Positions 43,188 to 52,057 of a stretch of 64,000 nt of DNA are shown one piece after another. The first letter of the stretch is position 1; the number at the start of each line of letters is the position of its first letter. The stretch lies in contig JBDSMH010000106.1 of NCBI GenBank assembly GCA_039915945.1, positions 62,001-126,000 on the forward strand, read 5' to 3'. The stretch comes from DATLFA01 sp039915945. GTDB taxonomy: Bacteria; Actinomycetota; Acidimicrobiia; Acidimicrobiales; WLNW01. The notes beneath the pieces are model-generated. The model had not been told where the DNA came from. It searched no databases and saw only the letters and a list, made by a program, of their open reading frames with translations. A program made the translations under genes and the position numbers.

Positions 43188-44882
43188 GTGCCAGATACGC
43201 AGGGGATCTTGATCAAGGGTGGGACGGTTGTCGACGGCACGGGCGCTCCTGCGCGACGCGCTGATGTCCGCGTGAACGGTGGACACATCGCAGAGATCGG
43301 TTCCGATCTCGTCCGCGATGGCGAGTCGCTGATCGATGCGTCGGGAGCGTATGTCACACCCGGGTGGATCGAGTCGCACACCCATTTCGACGGCTCGATG
43401 TGGTGGGACCCGTCGTGTGATCCGATGCCTGCGCACGGCACGACGACCGCGGTCATCGGCAACTGCGGCTTGACGGTGGCACCGCTGAGCAAGAGCGCCC
43501 GGGCATCGATGCTCGAACTGTTCTGTTTCATCGAAGACCTCCCGTTGCACGCCTTCACTCACGCAGTCCCTTGGAACTGGGAGAGCTGGCCCGAGTACCA
43601 ACGCGCCATCAACGCGAACCCAGCGGCGATCAACACTGCGGTGTTCGTCGGTCATCAGGCACTGCGTACGCATGTGATGGGTGAACAAGCGTGGGAGCGC
43701 GCGGCTACGTCGTTCGAGGTCGATGCGATGTGCGTGCTTCTCGACGATGCGTTACGTCACGGCGGCATCGGTTTGTCGACGACGTTCATGGATACCGACC
43801 GCAACAACCGCGAGGTGCCGTCGCGCAAGGCCGACGACATCGAGTTCGGCCGGCTGCTCGATGTCGTAGCCCGCCATCCCGGCGCAACGTTGCAGTTCGT
43901 ACCACGCTTCTTGCAGTCGGAGTATTGGCAGGACGACTTCGATCGCATGGCGGCGTTGTGCGCGCCGCGCGGCGTCAAGGCCAACTGGGGTGCGTTGCGG
44001 TGCGAGGAACAACGCGCCGACGAGCTCTCGACCCGCTACTCGCACAACAAAGAAGTCAACGCGTCAGGCGCACAGATCGCCCCGCTGTTCTCGCATGCAC
44101 GCACGCACGTGAATTTGCACTTCGATCGGTCGATCATGTGGCACGGCGTGCTCGCGTGGCACGAGCTGGCCAATGGCCCGCTGGCGGACAAAGAGCGCCT
44201 ACTGGCCGACCCTGCGTGGCGGGCGCGGGCGCGCGCCGAATGGGACGCGTGCACATACACGCTCGCACCGATTCGCACTCCAGAGCGCTTCATTCTCGAT
44301 CACTCCGAGCGCGAGTTGCCGGGCCAAACCGGCATGACGCTCGTCGAATACGCGCAACAGCGCAATCTCCATCATTCAGATGCATTGGCCACTTGGCTCC
44401 TCGACAACGGCATTGCCTCGTCCATGCGCACGGCAGAGTGGCCGCTCGACGAGGCCGCGGTTTGCGAACTGATCCGAGATCCGCTGACGGTCACCGGAGC
44501 GAGCGATGCGGGCGCGCATATCCAGATGTTCAGCGGCGCCGGTAACTCCACCTATCTCTTCACTCGCTACGTGCGCGATGCCGGGTTGTTGTCGATCGAA
44601 GAAGCAGTGCATGCGGTCACGGGCAAGCACGCAGCGTTCTTCGGCCTCAACGATCGCGGTGTGCTGCAAGAAGGCAAGGCCGCAGACATCGTCGTGTTCG
44701 CGCTCGACGAGATCGAGGTCGGTCCCGATGTGCGCGTCGACGACGTGCCCGGTGGCAGTTGGCGCTACACGCGACCCGACGCTGGCTATCGCGCCACCAT
44801 TGCCAACGGCGCGCCCACCTATCTCGACGGCAAGTCCACCACTGCCCGCTCCGGCCAGATGGTCGGCCTCACCACGCCTTGA
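43188..44882 (+). CDS. Amidohydrolase, N-acyl-D-amino-acid-deacylase-like (paralog A)
   Basis: A 564-aa metal-dependent amidohydrolase. The N-terminal composite sheet opens ILIKGGTVVDGTGAPARRAD; the metal motif is ESHTHFDG (His64, His66); the C-terminal catalytic Asp lies in GASDAGAHIQM. It belongs to the D-aminoacylase-like subgroup that cleaves amides or related bonds. Length is slightly above D-aminoacylase. GTG start at 43188 with GGGGAGGG upstream. A paralog of about the same length lies at 59698-61380, and both neighbourhoods contain SDR and oxidoreductase genes. Confidence 0.9.
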   Translation: MPDTQGILIKGGTVVDGTGAPARRADVRVNGGHIAEIGSDLVRDGESLIDASGAYVTPGWIESHTHFDGSMWWDPSCDPMPAHGTTTAVIGNCGLTVAPLSKSARASMLELFCFIEDLPLHAFTHAVPWNWESWPEYQRAINANPAAINTAVFVGHQALRTHVMGEQAWERAATSFEVDAMCVLLDDALRHGGIGLSTTFMDTDRNNREVPSRKADDIEFGRLLDVVARHPGATLQFVPRFLQSEYWQDDFDRMAALCAPRGVKANWGALRCEEQRADELSTRYSHNKEVNASGAQIAPLFSHARTHVNLHFDRSIMWHGVLAWHELANGPLADKERLLADPAWRARARAEWDACTYTLAPIRTPERFILDHSERELPGQTGMTLVEYAQQRNLHHSDALATWLLDNGIASSMRTAEWPLDEAAVCELIRDPLTVTGASDAGAHIQMFSGAGNSTYLFTRYVRDAGLLSIEEAVHAVTGKHAAFFGLNDRGVLQEGKAADIVVFALDEIEVGPDVRVDDVPGGSWRYTRPDAGYRATIANGAPTYLDGKSTTARSGQMVGLTTP

Positions 44883-44913
44883 TCTTCGGGCTCCACTGGC
44901 GGCCCGTTTGCAC

Positions 44914-45834
44914 CTAGCGCAAAGTCGCCGGTCGCGCCGCGGCCGCGGCCGCGGGATCGTCTTCGAAGTACTGCAGCAACAGCGGCGAGTTCACCCAGCG
45001 CGCGGGGGTGCGATACCACCCGCCGGCGGCGAGCGTGCCGCCGTCGGCGACGATCGATTGGCCGACGACGAACGAGCCGAGTTCGCTGGCGAGGAACAAC
45101 ACCACCGCGGCGATGTCGGAGCCTTGGCCGTAGCGGCCGGCGGGTACCCAGACCGGGACGTGGCGGTCGTATTCCTCGGGAAAGCGGCCGTAGCCGGTTT
45201 GGTATGACAACGTTTTGTCGACCGCAACAGAGTTTACGGTGACGCCACTGCCGCCGACGTCGATAGCCACGCTGCGGGTGAATGCATCGACCCCCGCCTT
45301 GAAGGCCGTGTAGACCGCGAGGCCGGGCGCCGCCCGCATGCCCTCGACCGACGAGAAGTTCACGATGCGACCCCAGCCGCGCTCGCGCATGCCCGGGAGG
45401 AACGCGTGCGTGGCCCGGAACACGTGGAGGAGGTTGGCCCGGTACAGGCGATCCCACAGTTCGGGCGACGTGTCTTCGAACGACGCGGCGGGTGCGAGTG
45501 CGTGGCCCATGGCATTGACGAGGATGTCGACCCGTCCGAACGTCTCGAGTGCGGTCGCCGACATCGTCTCGATCGATCCGTCGGCCATGAGATCGCACAC
45601 CACGCCGAGGGCTCGCCGACCTCGCTGCTCGACATCGGCGACCACTGCTGCGGTGCGATCGGCGTCGTTGTCGACGACCACGATGTCGGCGCCGTGATCG
45701 GCGAACAGCGCGCAGGTTGCGCCGGCGATCGCGCCCGCACCACCGGTCACGACGGCGATGCGATCGCGCAGCAGGGGGCCGGTCCAGCGACCATCGTGTC
45801 CGGGCGGATAGGTCGGTGTCGTGCGGTCGTTCAT
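44914..45834 (-). CDS. Short-chain dehydrogenase/reductase with altered glycine motif
   Basis: A 306-aa SDR with catalytic Ser162, Tyr175 and Lys179 (YTAFK). The cofactor loop, usually TGxxxGIG, reads TGGAGAIAG: two glycines are replaced by Ala, which may change cofactor fit. VVVDNDADR favours NAD. The C-terminus (GGWYRTPARWVNSP) matches that of the SDR at 30024-30881. ATG at 45834 with GGGGGAAC; a longer frame runs into the large palindrome and is not used. Divergent from the cyclase gene. Confidence 0.9.
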   Translation of the reverse strand: MNDRTTPTYPPGHDGRWTGPLLRDRIAVVTGGAGAIAGATCALFADHGADIVVVDNDADRTAAVVADVEQRGRRALGVVCDLMADGSIETMSATALETFGRVDILVNAMGHALAPAASFEDTSPELWDRLYRANLLHVFRATHAFLPGMRERGWGRIVNFSSVEGMRAAPGLAVYTAFKAGVDAFTRSVAIDVGGSGVTVNSVAVDKTLSYQTGYGRFPEEYDRHVPVWVPAGRYGQGSDIAAVVLFLASELGSFVVGQSIVADGGTLAAGGWYRTPARWVNSPLLLQYFEDDPAAAAAARPATLR

Positions 45835-45846
45835 TTGTTCCCCCGC

Positions 45847-45894
45847 TTCTCGTGGTGTTCTATACGTGTCTACACGGATAGAACACCACGAGAA
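45847..45894. repeat. 48-bp near-perfect palindrome between divergent genes
   Basis: Perfect 17-bp arms TTCTCGTGGTGTTCTAT (45847-45863) and its complement (45878-45894) enclose a 14-nt centre that itself contains CGTGT-ct-ACACG. Only one base pair in the whole element fails to pair apart from the 2-nt loop. It lies 13 bp before the SDR start and 21 bp before the cyclase start, so it would be in both leaders or promoters. It is much longer than a usual operator. Confidence 0.85.
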
Positions 45895-45914
45895 TGGTGC
45901 GAGGGGCGACAACG

Positions 45915-46883
45915 ATGACGCTGCCCGATATAGACGAAGTGCTCGGCTACTTCGACGCCTTGTCGAACTGGGGCCGTTGGGGCGAGGCCGATCGTCTCGG
46001 CACGCTCAACTACGTGACGCCCGATGTCACCCGGGCCGCCGCGGCGGAGATTCGTGAAGGTGCCTCGGTCTCTTGCGCGTGGGACATCGACAACCGCGTA
46101 CAGGAGGGCGATATCTACGGCCCACCGCAGCGCTACATGATCAACCACGGACAAGGGCTGGACGACGAGCACCGTGTGTTGCCGCGTCATCGACGCGCGG
46201 CTGATCGAAGCTCGGGGGCGGCCGAGTATGTCGGCTTTGCGTTCCACGGCATGAACATCACGCACATCGATGCGCTGTCGCACATCTTCTGGGATCGTCG
46301 CATGTACAACGGCGTGCCCGCCGAACATGTCACTTCGCACGCCGGCGCAGTGTCGTTGGCGATCACCGATGCGCCCGGTGGCGTTACGTCGCGCGGCGTG
46401 CTGCTCGACATCCCTCCGGTCGTCGGTGGCGATTGGCTCGAGCCGGGCTTCGGCGTGACGCCCGAGCACCTGGACGCCGCCGCGGCCCGGCAGGGAGTGA
46501 CGGTGCGTTCCGGCGACATCGTGGTCCTGCGTGTCGGCTACTCACGGCGCAAGCGCGAGCAAGGACCGCGCCCGGTGCAACTCGGTCAGGCGGGGTGGCA
46601 CGCCGCCGCGCTGCCTTGGCTACACGAACGCGAGGTCGCGGTCATCGGCAACGACGGGGGACAGGATGCGATGCCGTCCGGTTATCACCAGCAGGGTCTG
46701 GGTATGCCGATTCACGCGATCGGTATCGTGGCAATGGGCCTGTGGCTGATCGACAACCTCGACCTCGAACCGCTCGCGGCCGCCTGCGAATCGCGTCAGC
46801 GCTGGACGTTCTTCATGCACCTGTCGCCACTGCGACTCGCCGGCGCCACCGGCTCGCCGCTCAACCCGGTCGCCATCTTCTGA
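45915..46883 (+). CDS. Cyclase-family (kynurenine-formamidase-like) metal hydrolase
   Basis: A 322-aa protein of the PF04199 cyclase family. The metal-binding motif, HxGTHxDxPxH in kynurenine formamidase, reads HGMNITHIDALSH with His111, His117, Asp119 and His123. HAIGIVAMGLWLIDNLDLEP near the end is typical. Members open or close small rings or hydrolyse formamides. ATG at 45915 with GAGGGG upstream; an ATG at 45894 would lie inside the palindrome. Operates next to a divergent SDR, suggesting one pathway. Confidence 0.85.
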   Translation: MTLPDIDEVLGYFDALSNWGRWGEADRLGTLNYVTPDVTRAAAAEIREGASVSCAWDIDNRVQEGDIYGPPQRYMINHGQGLDDEHRVLPRHRRAADRSSGAAEYVGFAFHGMNITHIDALSHIFWDRRMYNGVPAEHVTSHAGAVSLAITDAPGGVTSRGVLLDIPPVVGGDWLEPGFGVTPEHLDAAAARQGVTVRSGDIVVLRVGYSRRKREQGPRPVQLGQAGWHAAALPWLHEREVAVIGNDGGQDAMPSGYHQQGLGMPIHAIGIVAMGLWLIDNLDLEPLAAACESRQRWTFFMHLSPLRLAGATGSPLNPVAIF

Positions 46884-46896
46884 CCAACGAAGCGGG

Positions 46897-47268
46897 TCAG
46901 TGGGGCTCGATGAGCTCGATGCGATTGCCGAAAGGGTCATCGACGTAGGCGTGGTCGTAGCCCTCGAGTGGCTCGCCGTCGCGAACCACCACCGAGTGCG
47001 CGCGCAATCGCTCCAAGAGTTCGGCCAGTCCGCGCACTTGCAGCGCGGGGTGTGCCTTCTTGGCCGCGGCGAAATCGGCTTCGACGCCGAGGTGGATCTT
47101 CAGATCGCCGCGCTCGAACCAGCAACCGCCCCGTCGCGCGAGGTGTTCCGGCTTGGGCACTTGCGGAATCCCGAGCACGCCTTCGTAGAAGCCGACGGCG
47201 TCGGGCTCACGTCCGGACGGCATGGCGAGCTGCACATGGTCGATGCGCGTGATCTGCATGGGCTTCAT
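46897..47268 (-). CDS. VOC/glyoxalase-fold protein
   Basis: A 123-aa single-module vicinal-oxygen-chelate protein: ITRIDHVQLAMPSG at the start, YEGVLGIPQVPKPEHLARRG, DLKIHLGVE, and YVDDPFGNRIELIEP at the end, where Glu in IELIEP and His in DHVQLA are the usual metal ligands. Function could be dioxygenase, isomerase or binding. It is the last gene of the deazaflavin oxidoreductase/P450/hydrolase/VOC operon, 19 bp after the hydrolase. Confidence 0.85.
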   Translation of the reverse strand: MKPMQITRIDHVQLAMPSGREPDAVGFYEGVLGIPQVPKPEHLARRGGCWFERGDLKIHLGVEADFAAAKKAHPALQVRGLAELLERLRAHSVVVRDGEPLEGYDHAYVDDPFGNRIELIEPH

Positions 47269-47287
47269 TCTGCGCCAACCGACAGGG

Positions 47288-47830
47288 TCATGCAGTGACT
47301 CTCTCGATGACACTGCGCACGATGGCGTCGAAATGCGACGGTTGTTCGAGATTCACGTAGTGGCCGCAGTCGGGCACGCAGTGGAACTCTCCGTCACGCG
47401 CGTCGCGCGCCAACTGTGCCGCCCTCTCGGGTCGGTTTTGATCGCCACTGATCACGACAAGCGGCTTGGCCCACACGCGCGCGAACTCGCTCAGGTCGCG
47501 CCGGTTATGAAATGCCCGCACTCCCCGGACGACTTCGTTGCGGAACTCTGGCTCGGGACGATGTCCCGCTTTCGCCCCCGCCAGCACCACTGCTGCGACT
47601 CGATCGGGCGCAAGCGCGGCAACCTCGAGTGCACACGAGCCACCCATCGAGGCGCCGACCACGATCAGTTCCTCGCCGTCGGTTCGATCGACGATTGCCG
47701 GCGCCCACTCTTCGATCGACTCGCCGAGCCCGTAGAGGTCCGGTGCAATGGTCGAACCCGGCAGCAAATCCCTCTGGTCGGCCCACATTCGCCCGTCGAA
47801 CGGCAGCGCATGTAGCAGAACCAGTTTCAT
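47288..47830 (-). CDS. Compact alpha/beta hydrolase
   Basis: A 180-aa alpha/beta hydrolase with nucleophile elbow VVGASMGGS and the C-terminal His in VPDCGHYVNLEQP. Acid candidate: Asp in VVISGDQNRPER. It lacks most of the lid domain: only about 35 residues separate strand 6 (AVVLAGAKAG) from PLVVISGD, giving 180 instead of about 250 residues. No frameshift explains the loss. ATG at 47830 lies 5 bp after the P450 stop, so the two are surely co-transcribed. It may hydrolyse the P450 product. Confidence 0.85.
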   Translation of the reverse strand: MKLVLLHALPFDGRMWADQRDLLPGSTIAPDLYGLGESIEEWAPAIVDRTDGEELIVVGASMGGSCALEVAALAPDRVAAVVLAGAKAGHRPEPEFRNEVVRGVRAFHNRRDLSEFARVWAKPLVVISGDQNRPERAAQLARDARDGEFHCVPDCGHYVNLEQPSHFDAIVRSVIERVTA

Positions 47831-47835
47831 CGGTG

Positions 47836-49023
47836 CTACTTCAGGGCGATGACGCGTGCGGGAATCGGGTCGTGGCCGAGGTTGCCGGGGAGCGGCGGGT
47901 AGTGCACGGAGTCGATCGTCTCCATGCGATCGACACGATCGAGCAAGGTCTCGACGGCGATCACCGCTTCGAGGCGGGCCAACGTCGCGCCGGGGCACAC
48001 GTGTGAACCCGCGCCGAATGTGAGATGCGCGCGCGGCTGAGGACGGTCGAGGCGGAAGGTCTCGGGGTCGTCGTATTTGTCTTCGTCGCGGTTGGCCGAG
48101 GCGATGCCCATCTCGACCCGGTCACCCGGCGTCAAAGGAACACCGCCGACTTCGACCTCACCGGTGCAGCGTCGAGTGGTGCGTTGCACCGGTGAGTCGT
48201 GCCGTAGCGATTCTTCGATGAAGTTGGGTATGAGGTGGCGGTGGGCTCGCAATTGGTCGAAGACCGCGCGGTCCAACAGCAATCGTTCGACGAGGTGAGT
48301 CAACAAGCCGCGGGTCGTGTGCACGCCGGCCTGCACCATGAAGTGCAACTGAGTCACGATCTGCTGATCGGTGAGCGGCTTGCCGTCGATGCGGGCCTCG
48401 GACAACGTGCGAAACACGTCGTTGGGCATCTCCGGCAGCGCTCGTCGTTGCGCTAGTTGCTCGGTGAAGAGATTTTGCAGGCCGTGGTTACCGGGGCCGA
48501 CGTCAGGGGAGCACGGCCGCTTGAGGATCGTGCCGTCTTCCGACCACTCGTTGAACTTCGCCGGCGTGTCGTCGGGCAAACCCATGATGTGCGTCATGAC
48601 GAGGCCGGGAATCACCATCGCATAGTCGCGGTGCAAGTCGGCCACGTCGGCCTGCACCATGGCGTCGACCAACTCGTCGCAGATCTGACGAATGAGCGGC
48701 TCGAGTTTGTTGACGCGATGCGAGCCGAACGTCGCGTTGTAGAGCCGGCGCACCTCGCCGTGGGTCGGCTCTTGCAGTTCAGAAAGGAAGAGTTCTTCGT
48801 TGGGCACGTCGTCGACGCTGTTCAGGCCGGAGTATGCGGACAGATCGGCGCGGAACGTCTCGATGTCCTTGAGCGCGGCCTCGACGAGATCGAAGCGCGA
48901 GAGATACCACGCGCCCTTGGGGGTCGGGCATACCGGTCGCTCGAGGCGGACTCGCGCGAGGTGGTCGAACGGGACGCCGTCGTAGAGGTGCTGTGGGTCG
49001 TGCGGGTCGAAGGTGATCGTCAC
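47836..49023 (-). CDS. Cytochrome P450 with unusual I-helix (AGVHTT)
   Basis: A 395-aa bacterial class P450. Heme loop FGAGSHVCPGATLARLE with Cys343; ExxR is present as EESLR. The I-helix oxygen-activation motif, normally AGxD/ETT, reads AGVHTT with His235 in the acid position. That substitution is rare and could change proton delivery. The start overlaps the stop of the upstream deazaflavin-dependent oxidoreductase gene (ATGA, 49020-49023). No ferredoxin gene is adjacent. Confidence 0.93.
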   Translation of the reverse strand: MTITFDPHDPQHLYDGVPFDHLARVRLERPVCPTPKGAWYLSRFDLVEAALKDIETFRADLSAYSGLNSVDDVPNEELFLSELQEPTHGEVRRLYNATFGSHRVNKLEPLIRQICDELVDAMVQADVADLHRDYAMVIPGLVMTHIMGLPDDTPAKFNEWSEDGTILKRPCSPDVGPGNHGLQNLFTEQLAQRRALPEMPNDVFRTLSEARIDGKPLTDQQIVTQLHFMVQAGVHTTRGLLTHLVERLLLDRAVFDQLRAHRHLIPNFIEESLRHDSPVQRTTRRCTGEVEVGGVPLTPGDRVEMGIASANRDEDKYDDPETFRLDRPQPRAHLTFGAGSHVCPGATLARLEAVIAVETLLDRVDRMETIDSVHYPPLPGNLGHDPIPARVIALK

Positions 49024-49508
49024 GACGCGACCGTACCCCCGGCAATGCTCGGCGGCAGCTCTTCGATGCAGAAGATCGGATGGTTCGGCGCGATGCGGCG
49101 CAGTTCTTCATCGGGCGACTTTGCACTCACTCCGTCGAAGAAGACTCCAACCTCGGCTTTCCAGCGTTTGAGGTACGCGCGCAAGATCGTGGGCTTCTCG
49201 TCGTCGACTATCTCGACCGCGCTGAAGCCCTCGGTGCGCCGACCGACCCGCAGTTCGCCTTGCCCGGCTGCCCGCAGATTGCGCACCCATTGCGTCTCGC
49301 CTCGAGGAGCCACGAGATAGCGGGTTCGATCGACGGTGAGGAGGTTGACCGGCGTGCTGCGCCACTCACCGCTCGAGCGACCGCGCACCCGCAACTCGCG
49401 CGAGCCCCACACGCTGATGCCCGCGCGGGTCAGGCCCGCAACGACGCGATTGAAGATGTTCTTGGTGAACCAGCCGGGCCGAACATAGCGAGGGTCACCT
49501 TCGGCCAT
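49020..49508 (-). CDS. F420-dependent nitroreductase-family oxidoreductase (DDN-like)
   Basis: A 162-aa split-beta-barrel protein of the deazaflavin-dependent nitroreductase family. Characteristic segments are GISVWGSRELRVRGRSSGEW, TPVNLLTVD, and VAPRGETQWVRNLRAAGQGE. Members reduce nitro or enone groups with F420H2, implying that the host makes F420. I chose the ATG at 49508, preceded by GGAG, over a GTG at 49571 because relatives start just before RYVRPGWFTK. First gene of the operon leading to the P450. Confidence 0.88.
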   Translation of the reverse strand: MAEGDPRYVRPGWFTKNIFNRVVAGLTRAGISVWGSRELRVRGRSSGEWRSTPVNLLTVDRTRYLVAPRGETQWVRNLRAAGQGELRVGRRTEGFSAVEIVDDEKPTILRAYLKRWKAEVGVFFDGVSAKSPDEELRRIAPNHPIFCIEELPPSIAGGTVAS

Positions 49509-49591
49509 TGCGTGCTCCGCGATCTGTTGGTTTGCATCGGCGCCCGATAATTCTGCGAGCGGCAGCGGCACCGACCGGCGATGATAGCCCC

Positions 49592-50977
49592 ATGTCCGAT
49601 TTGCGAGATCTGTTGCGGCGAACGGCGGAGCACATTGCCGACTATCGCGAGACCCTGGGGGAACTTCCGGTTGCTCCAGCCGTCCAGCCCGGTCGACTGC
49701 GCGTCGCCCTGGGGGGTCCGATGCCCACCGCTGGGGCGGATCCTGCGGTAGTTGTCGAAGAGCTCATCGCCGCCACCGTGCCGGCGCTCGTCGCTAGCGC
49801 GGGTCCGCGCTATTTCGGCTTCGTCGTCGGGGGCGCCATCGACTCCGCCACCTGTGCCGATCTCCTCGCGACCGGATGGGACCAGCCCGCCTTCAACGCG
49901 GTGACCGCACCTGCCGCGGCGATCGCCGAAGAGGTCGCCGGTGGTTGGTTGAAAGAAGTACTCGGTCTGCCGGAGAGCGCGTCGTTCGGTTTCGTCACCG
50001 GTGGCCAGGGTGCGAACACCGTGGGTTTGGCGGCCGCCCGCCACCACGTGCTCGCCAAGGCCGGCTGGGATGTCGAAGAGAGCGGCATCGCGGGCGCGCC
50101 ACTCATTCGCGTGCTTGCCAGCGAAGAACGTCACGCCACGATCGATCGCTCGTTGCGCTTGCTCGGTTTGGGCACGCGGTCGGTACAACCGGTCGCGGCC
50201 GACGCCAACGGTGCGACCGACGTCGCCGCGTTGACCCGCGCGCTGCAAGACGGTGGTGACGGGCCGACGATCGTGTGTTTGCAAGCAGGCAATGTGAACA
50301 CCGGTGCCTGTGACGATCTCGCTGGTGCATGCGAGGTCGCGCACCGCCACGGCGCATGGGTTCATGTCGACGGCGCGTTCGGGCTGTGGGCTGCCGCCAG
50401 CCCGGCGACGCGCCATCTCGTGGCGGGTATCGAGCTCGCCGACTCGTGGGCTACCGACGGACACAAGTGGCTCAATGTTCCCTACGACTCGGGCTACGTC
50501 TTCTGTGCGCATCCCGATGCCCACGTCGCCTCGATGTCGTTCACGGCTGCGTATCTCGTCGGCCACGGCACAGGTCCGGTGCGCGCGCCGTCGGACTACG
50601 TGCCCGAGTCCTCTCGGCGGGCACGGGGCTTTGCCACGTGGGCCGCGTTGCGCGAGTTGGGCAGTGACGGCGTTGCCGATCTGGTCTCGCGCTGTTGCGC
50701 GCTCGCTCGTCGATTCGCTGCGACATTGGGCGCGCTCGAGGGAGTGAACATCGGCAACGATGTCGTACTCAATCAGGTGTTGGTCAGCTTCGGCGATGAC
50801 GATCGCACCGACCAGGTGATCGCCGCAGTACAACACGACGGCACATGTTGGATGGGCGGCACGACATGGCGCGGGCGACGCTACATGCGCGTCTCCGTGT
50901 CGAATTGGTCGACGACCGAGGCCGATGTCGATCGCTCCGTCGAGGCGATTGCACGATCACTCGCCGCGGTCGGCTGA
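49592..50977 (+). CDS. PLP-dependent decarboxylase, group II (DDC family)
   Basis: A 461-aa fold-type-I PLP enzyme of the aromatic-amino-acid/glutamate decarboxylase family. The cofactor lysine is Lys292 in WATDGHKWLNVPYDSG; the aspartate and His that stack the ring are in HVDGAFG and NVNTGACDD. AGPRYFGFVVGG and GFVTGGQGANTVGLAAARHH are typical. Some relatives work as aldolases or deaminating decarboxylases, so the substrate is open. ATG at 49592; divergent from the DDN-like gene, 83 bp apart. Confidence 0.9.
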   Translation: MSDLRDLLRRTAEHIADYRETLGELPVAPAVQPGRLRVALGGPMPTAGADPAVVVEELIAATVPALVASAGPRYFGFVVGGAIDSATCADLLATGWDQPAFNAVTAPAAAIAEEVAGGWLKEVLGLPESASFGFVTGGQGANTVGLAAARHHVLAKAGWDVEESGIAGAPLIRVLASEERHATIDRSLRLLGLGTRSVQPVAADANGATDVAALTRALQDGGDGPTIVCLQAGNVNTGACDDLAGACEVAHRHGAWVHVDGAFGLWAAASPATRHLVAGIELADSWATDGHKWLNVPYDSGYVFCAHPDAHVASMSFTAAYLVGHGTGPVRAPSDYVPESSRRARGFATWAALRELGSDGVADLVSRCCALARRFAATLGALEGVNIGNDVVLNQVLVSFGDDDRTDQVIAAVQHDGTCWMGGTTWRGRRYMRVSVSNWSTTEADVDRSVEAIARSLAAVG

Positions 50978-51013
50978 ACCCTAGGGTTACCGCACCCGTC
51001 CAAGGAAGGCGCC

Positions 51014-52057
51014 GTGCGTTTCTCGTTGAGCATCTTGCCGTTCTGCGATCCGCAGAGTGCGCAGCCCTACCGCCGCACCTTCGAGCTCTGCCAACTGGCC
51101 GAGTCGGTCGGCTTCGACACGGTCATGGTCGGGCATCATCATTTCCTCGAAGGTCAAATTAGCGATCCGTTCACACTGCTGTCCGGCATCGCAGTGCACA
51201 CCACGACCCTGCGGGTCGCGACCGCCATCTTCTTGCTGCCGCTGCATCATCCGTTGCAGGTCGCCGAACGTGTCGCGACGCTCGACCAGATCTCGGCCGG
51301 GCGGGTCTCGCTCGGCGTTGGTGTCGGCTGGAATCCAGCGGAGTATGCCGCGTTCGGATCGTCGCTCAGCGAGCGGGGCGCCCGCATCGAAGAGTCGTTG
51401 TCGTTGTTGCGGCGACTCTGGACCGAACGCGACGTCGCCGGCACCGGACGCTTTTGGAAGTTTCCACCGGTGACCGTCTATCCGCGGCCGGTCCAGTCGC
51501 CCCATCCGCCGCTGTGGGTCGCGGGTAACGCTGCCGCAGCGATCGATCGGGCGGCTCGTCTCGGCACCGACTGGCTGTGCGATCCGGTGCAGACGGTCGA
51601 CAGGGTGGCCGAGCTCCACGCGCAGTATCGGCAAGCCTGTGTTGCTGCCGGCACCGCGCCGTCGACGGTGTTGCGACGCTACGTGTGGCTCGGCCGCGAC
51701 CGCGCCAGCATGGAGCGCGACTTCTTGCCCAACTTCGTCAACAAACAGCTCGCGTACTGGCGGGTGTCGACCGAAGGCGAAGCCGAACGGCGACTGTTCG
51801 CGCGCATCGACGCCGGCGAAGACGTGCCGCCGACCGAGGTCGCACGCGGTCGGTTCTTCGGTGGTTCACCCGATGACGTGATCGAGGGCATCGAACACTG
51901 TCGCGATTTGACGGGCTGTACGCATATCAGCGTCGGTTTCGGTGGGGGCCTCAGTGGGCGGCCCGAAGCAGCGTCGTCGATCGAGAGCTACGAAGACACG
52001 CGCGACATGATCACGAGATTCGGTCGCGACGTGATGCCGGCGTTCACGATGCAGTGA
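51014..52057 (+). CDS. LLM-class (F420 or FMN) oxidoreductase
   Basis: A 347-aa TIM-barrel luciferase-like monooxygenase. GHHHFLEGQISDPFTLLSG, ATAIFLLPLHHPLQVAER and GVGVGWNPAEYAAFG are family segments. Actinobacterial members often use F420. GTG at 51014 with AAGGAAGG upstream. It follows the PLP decarboxylase on the same strand after 36 bp and overlaps the 3' end of the decayed caspase-type gene by 14 bp. Confidence 0.9.
   Translation: MRFSLSILPFCDPQSAQPYRRTFELCQLAESVGFDTVMVGHHHFLEGQISDPFTLLSGIAVHTTTLRVATAIFLLPLHHPLQVAERVATLDQISAGRVSLGVGVGWNPAEYAAFGSSLSERGARIEESLSLLRRLWTERDVAGTGRFWKFPPVTVYPRPVQSPHPPLWVAGNAAAAIDRAARLGTDWLCDPVQTVDRVAELHAQYRQACVAAGTAPSTVLRRYVWLGRDRASMERDFLPNFVNKQLAYWRVSTEGEAERRLFARIDAGEDVPPTEVARGRFFGGSPDDVIEGIEHCRDLTGCTHISVGFGGGLSGRPEAASSIESYEDTRDMITRFGRDVMPAFTMQ

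Noticed and set aside
45835..45912. N-terminal extension of the SDR through the palindrome
   Set aside because: A strong GGGGGAAC site precedes the internal ATG at 45834, and the extension would be translated palindrome.
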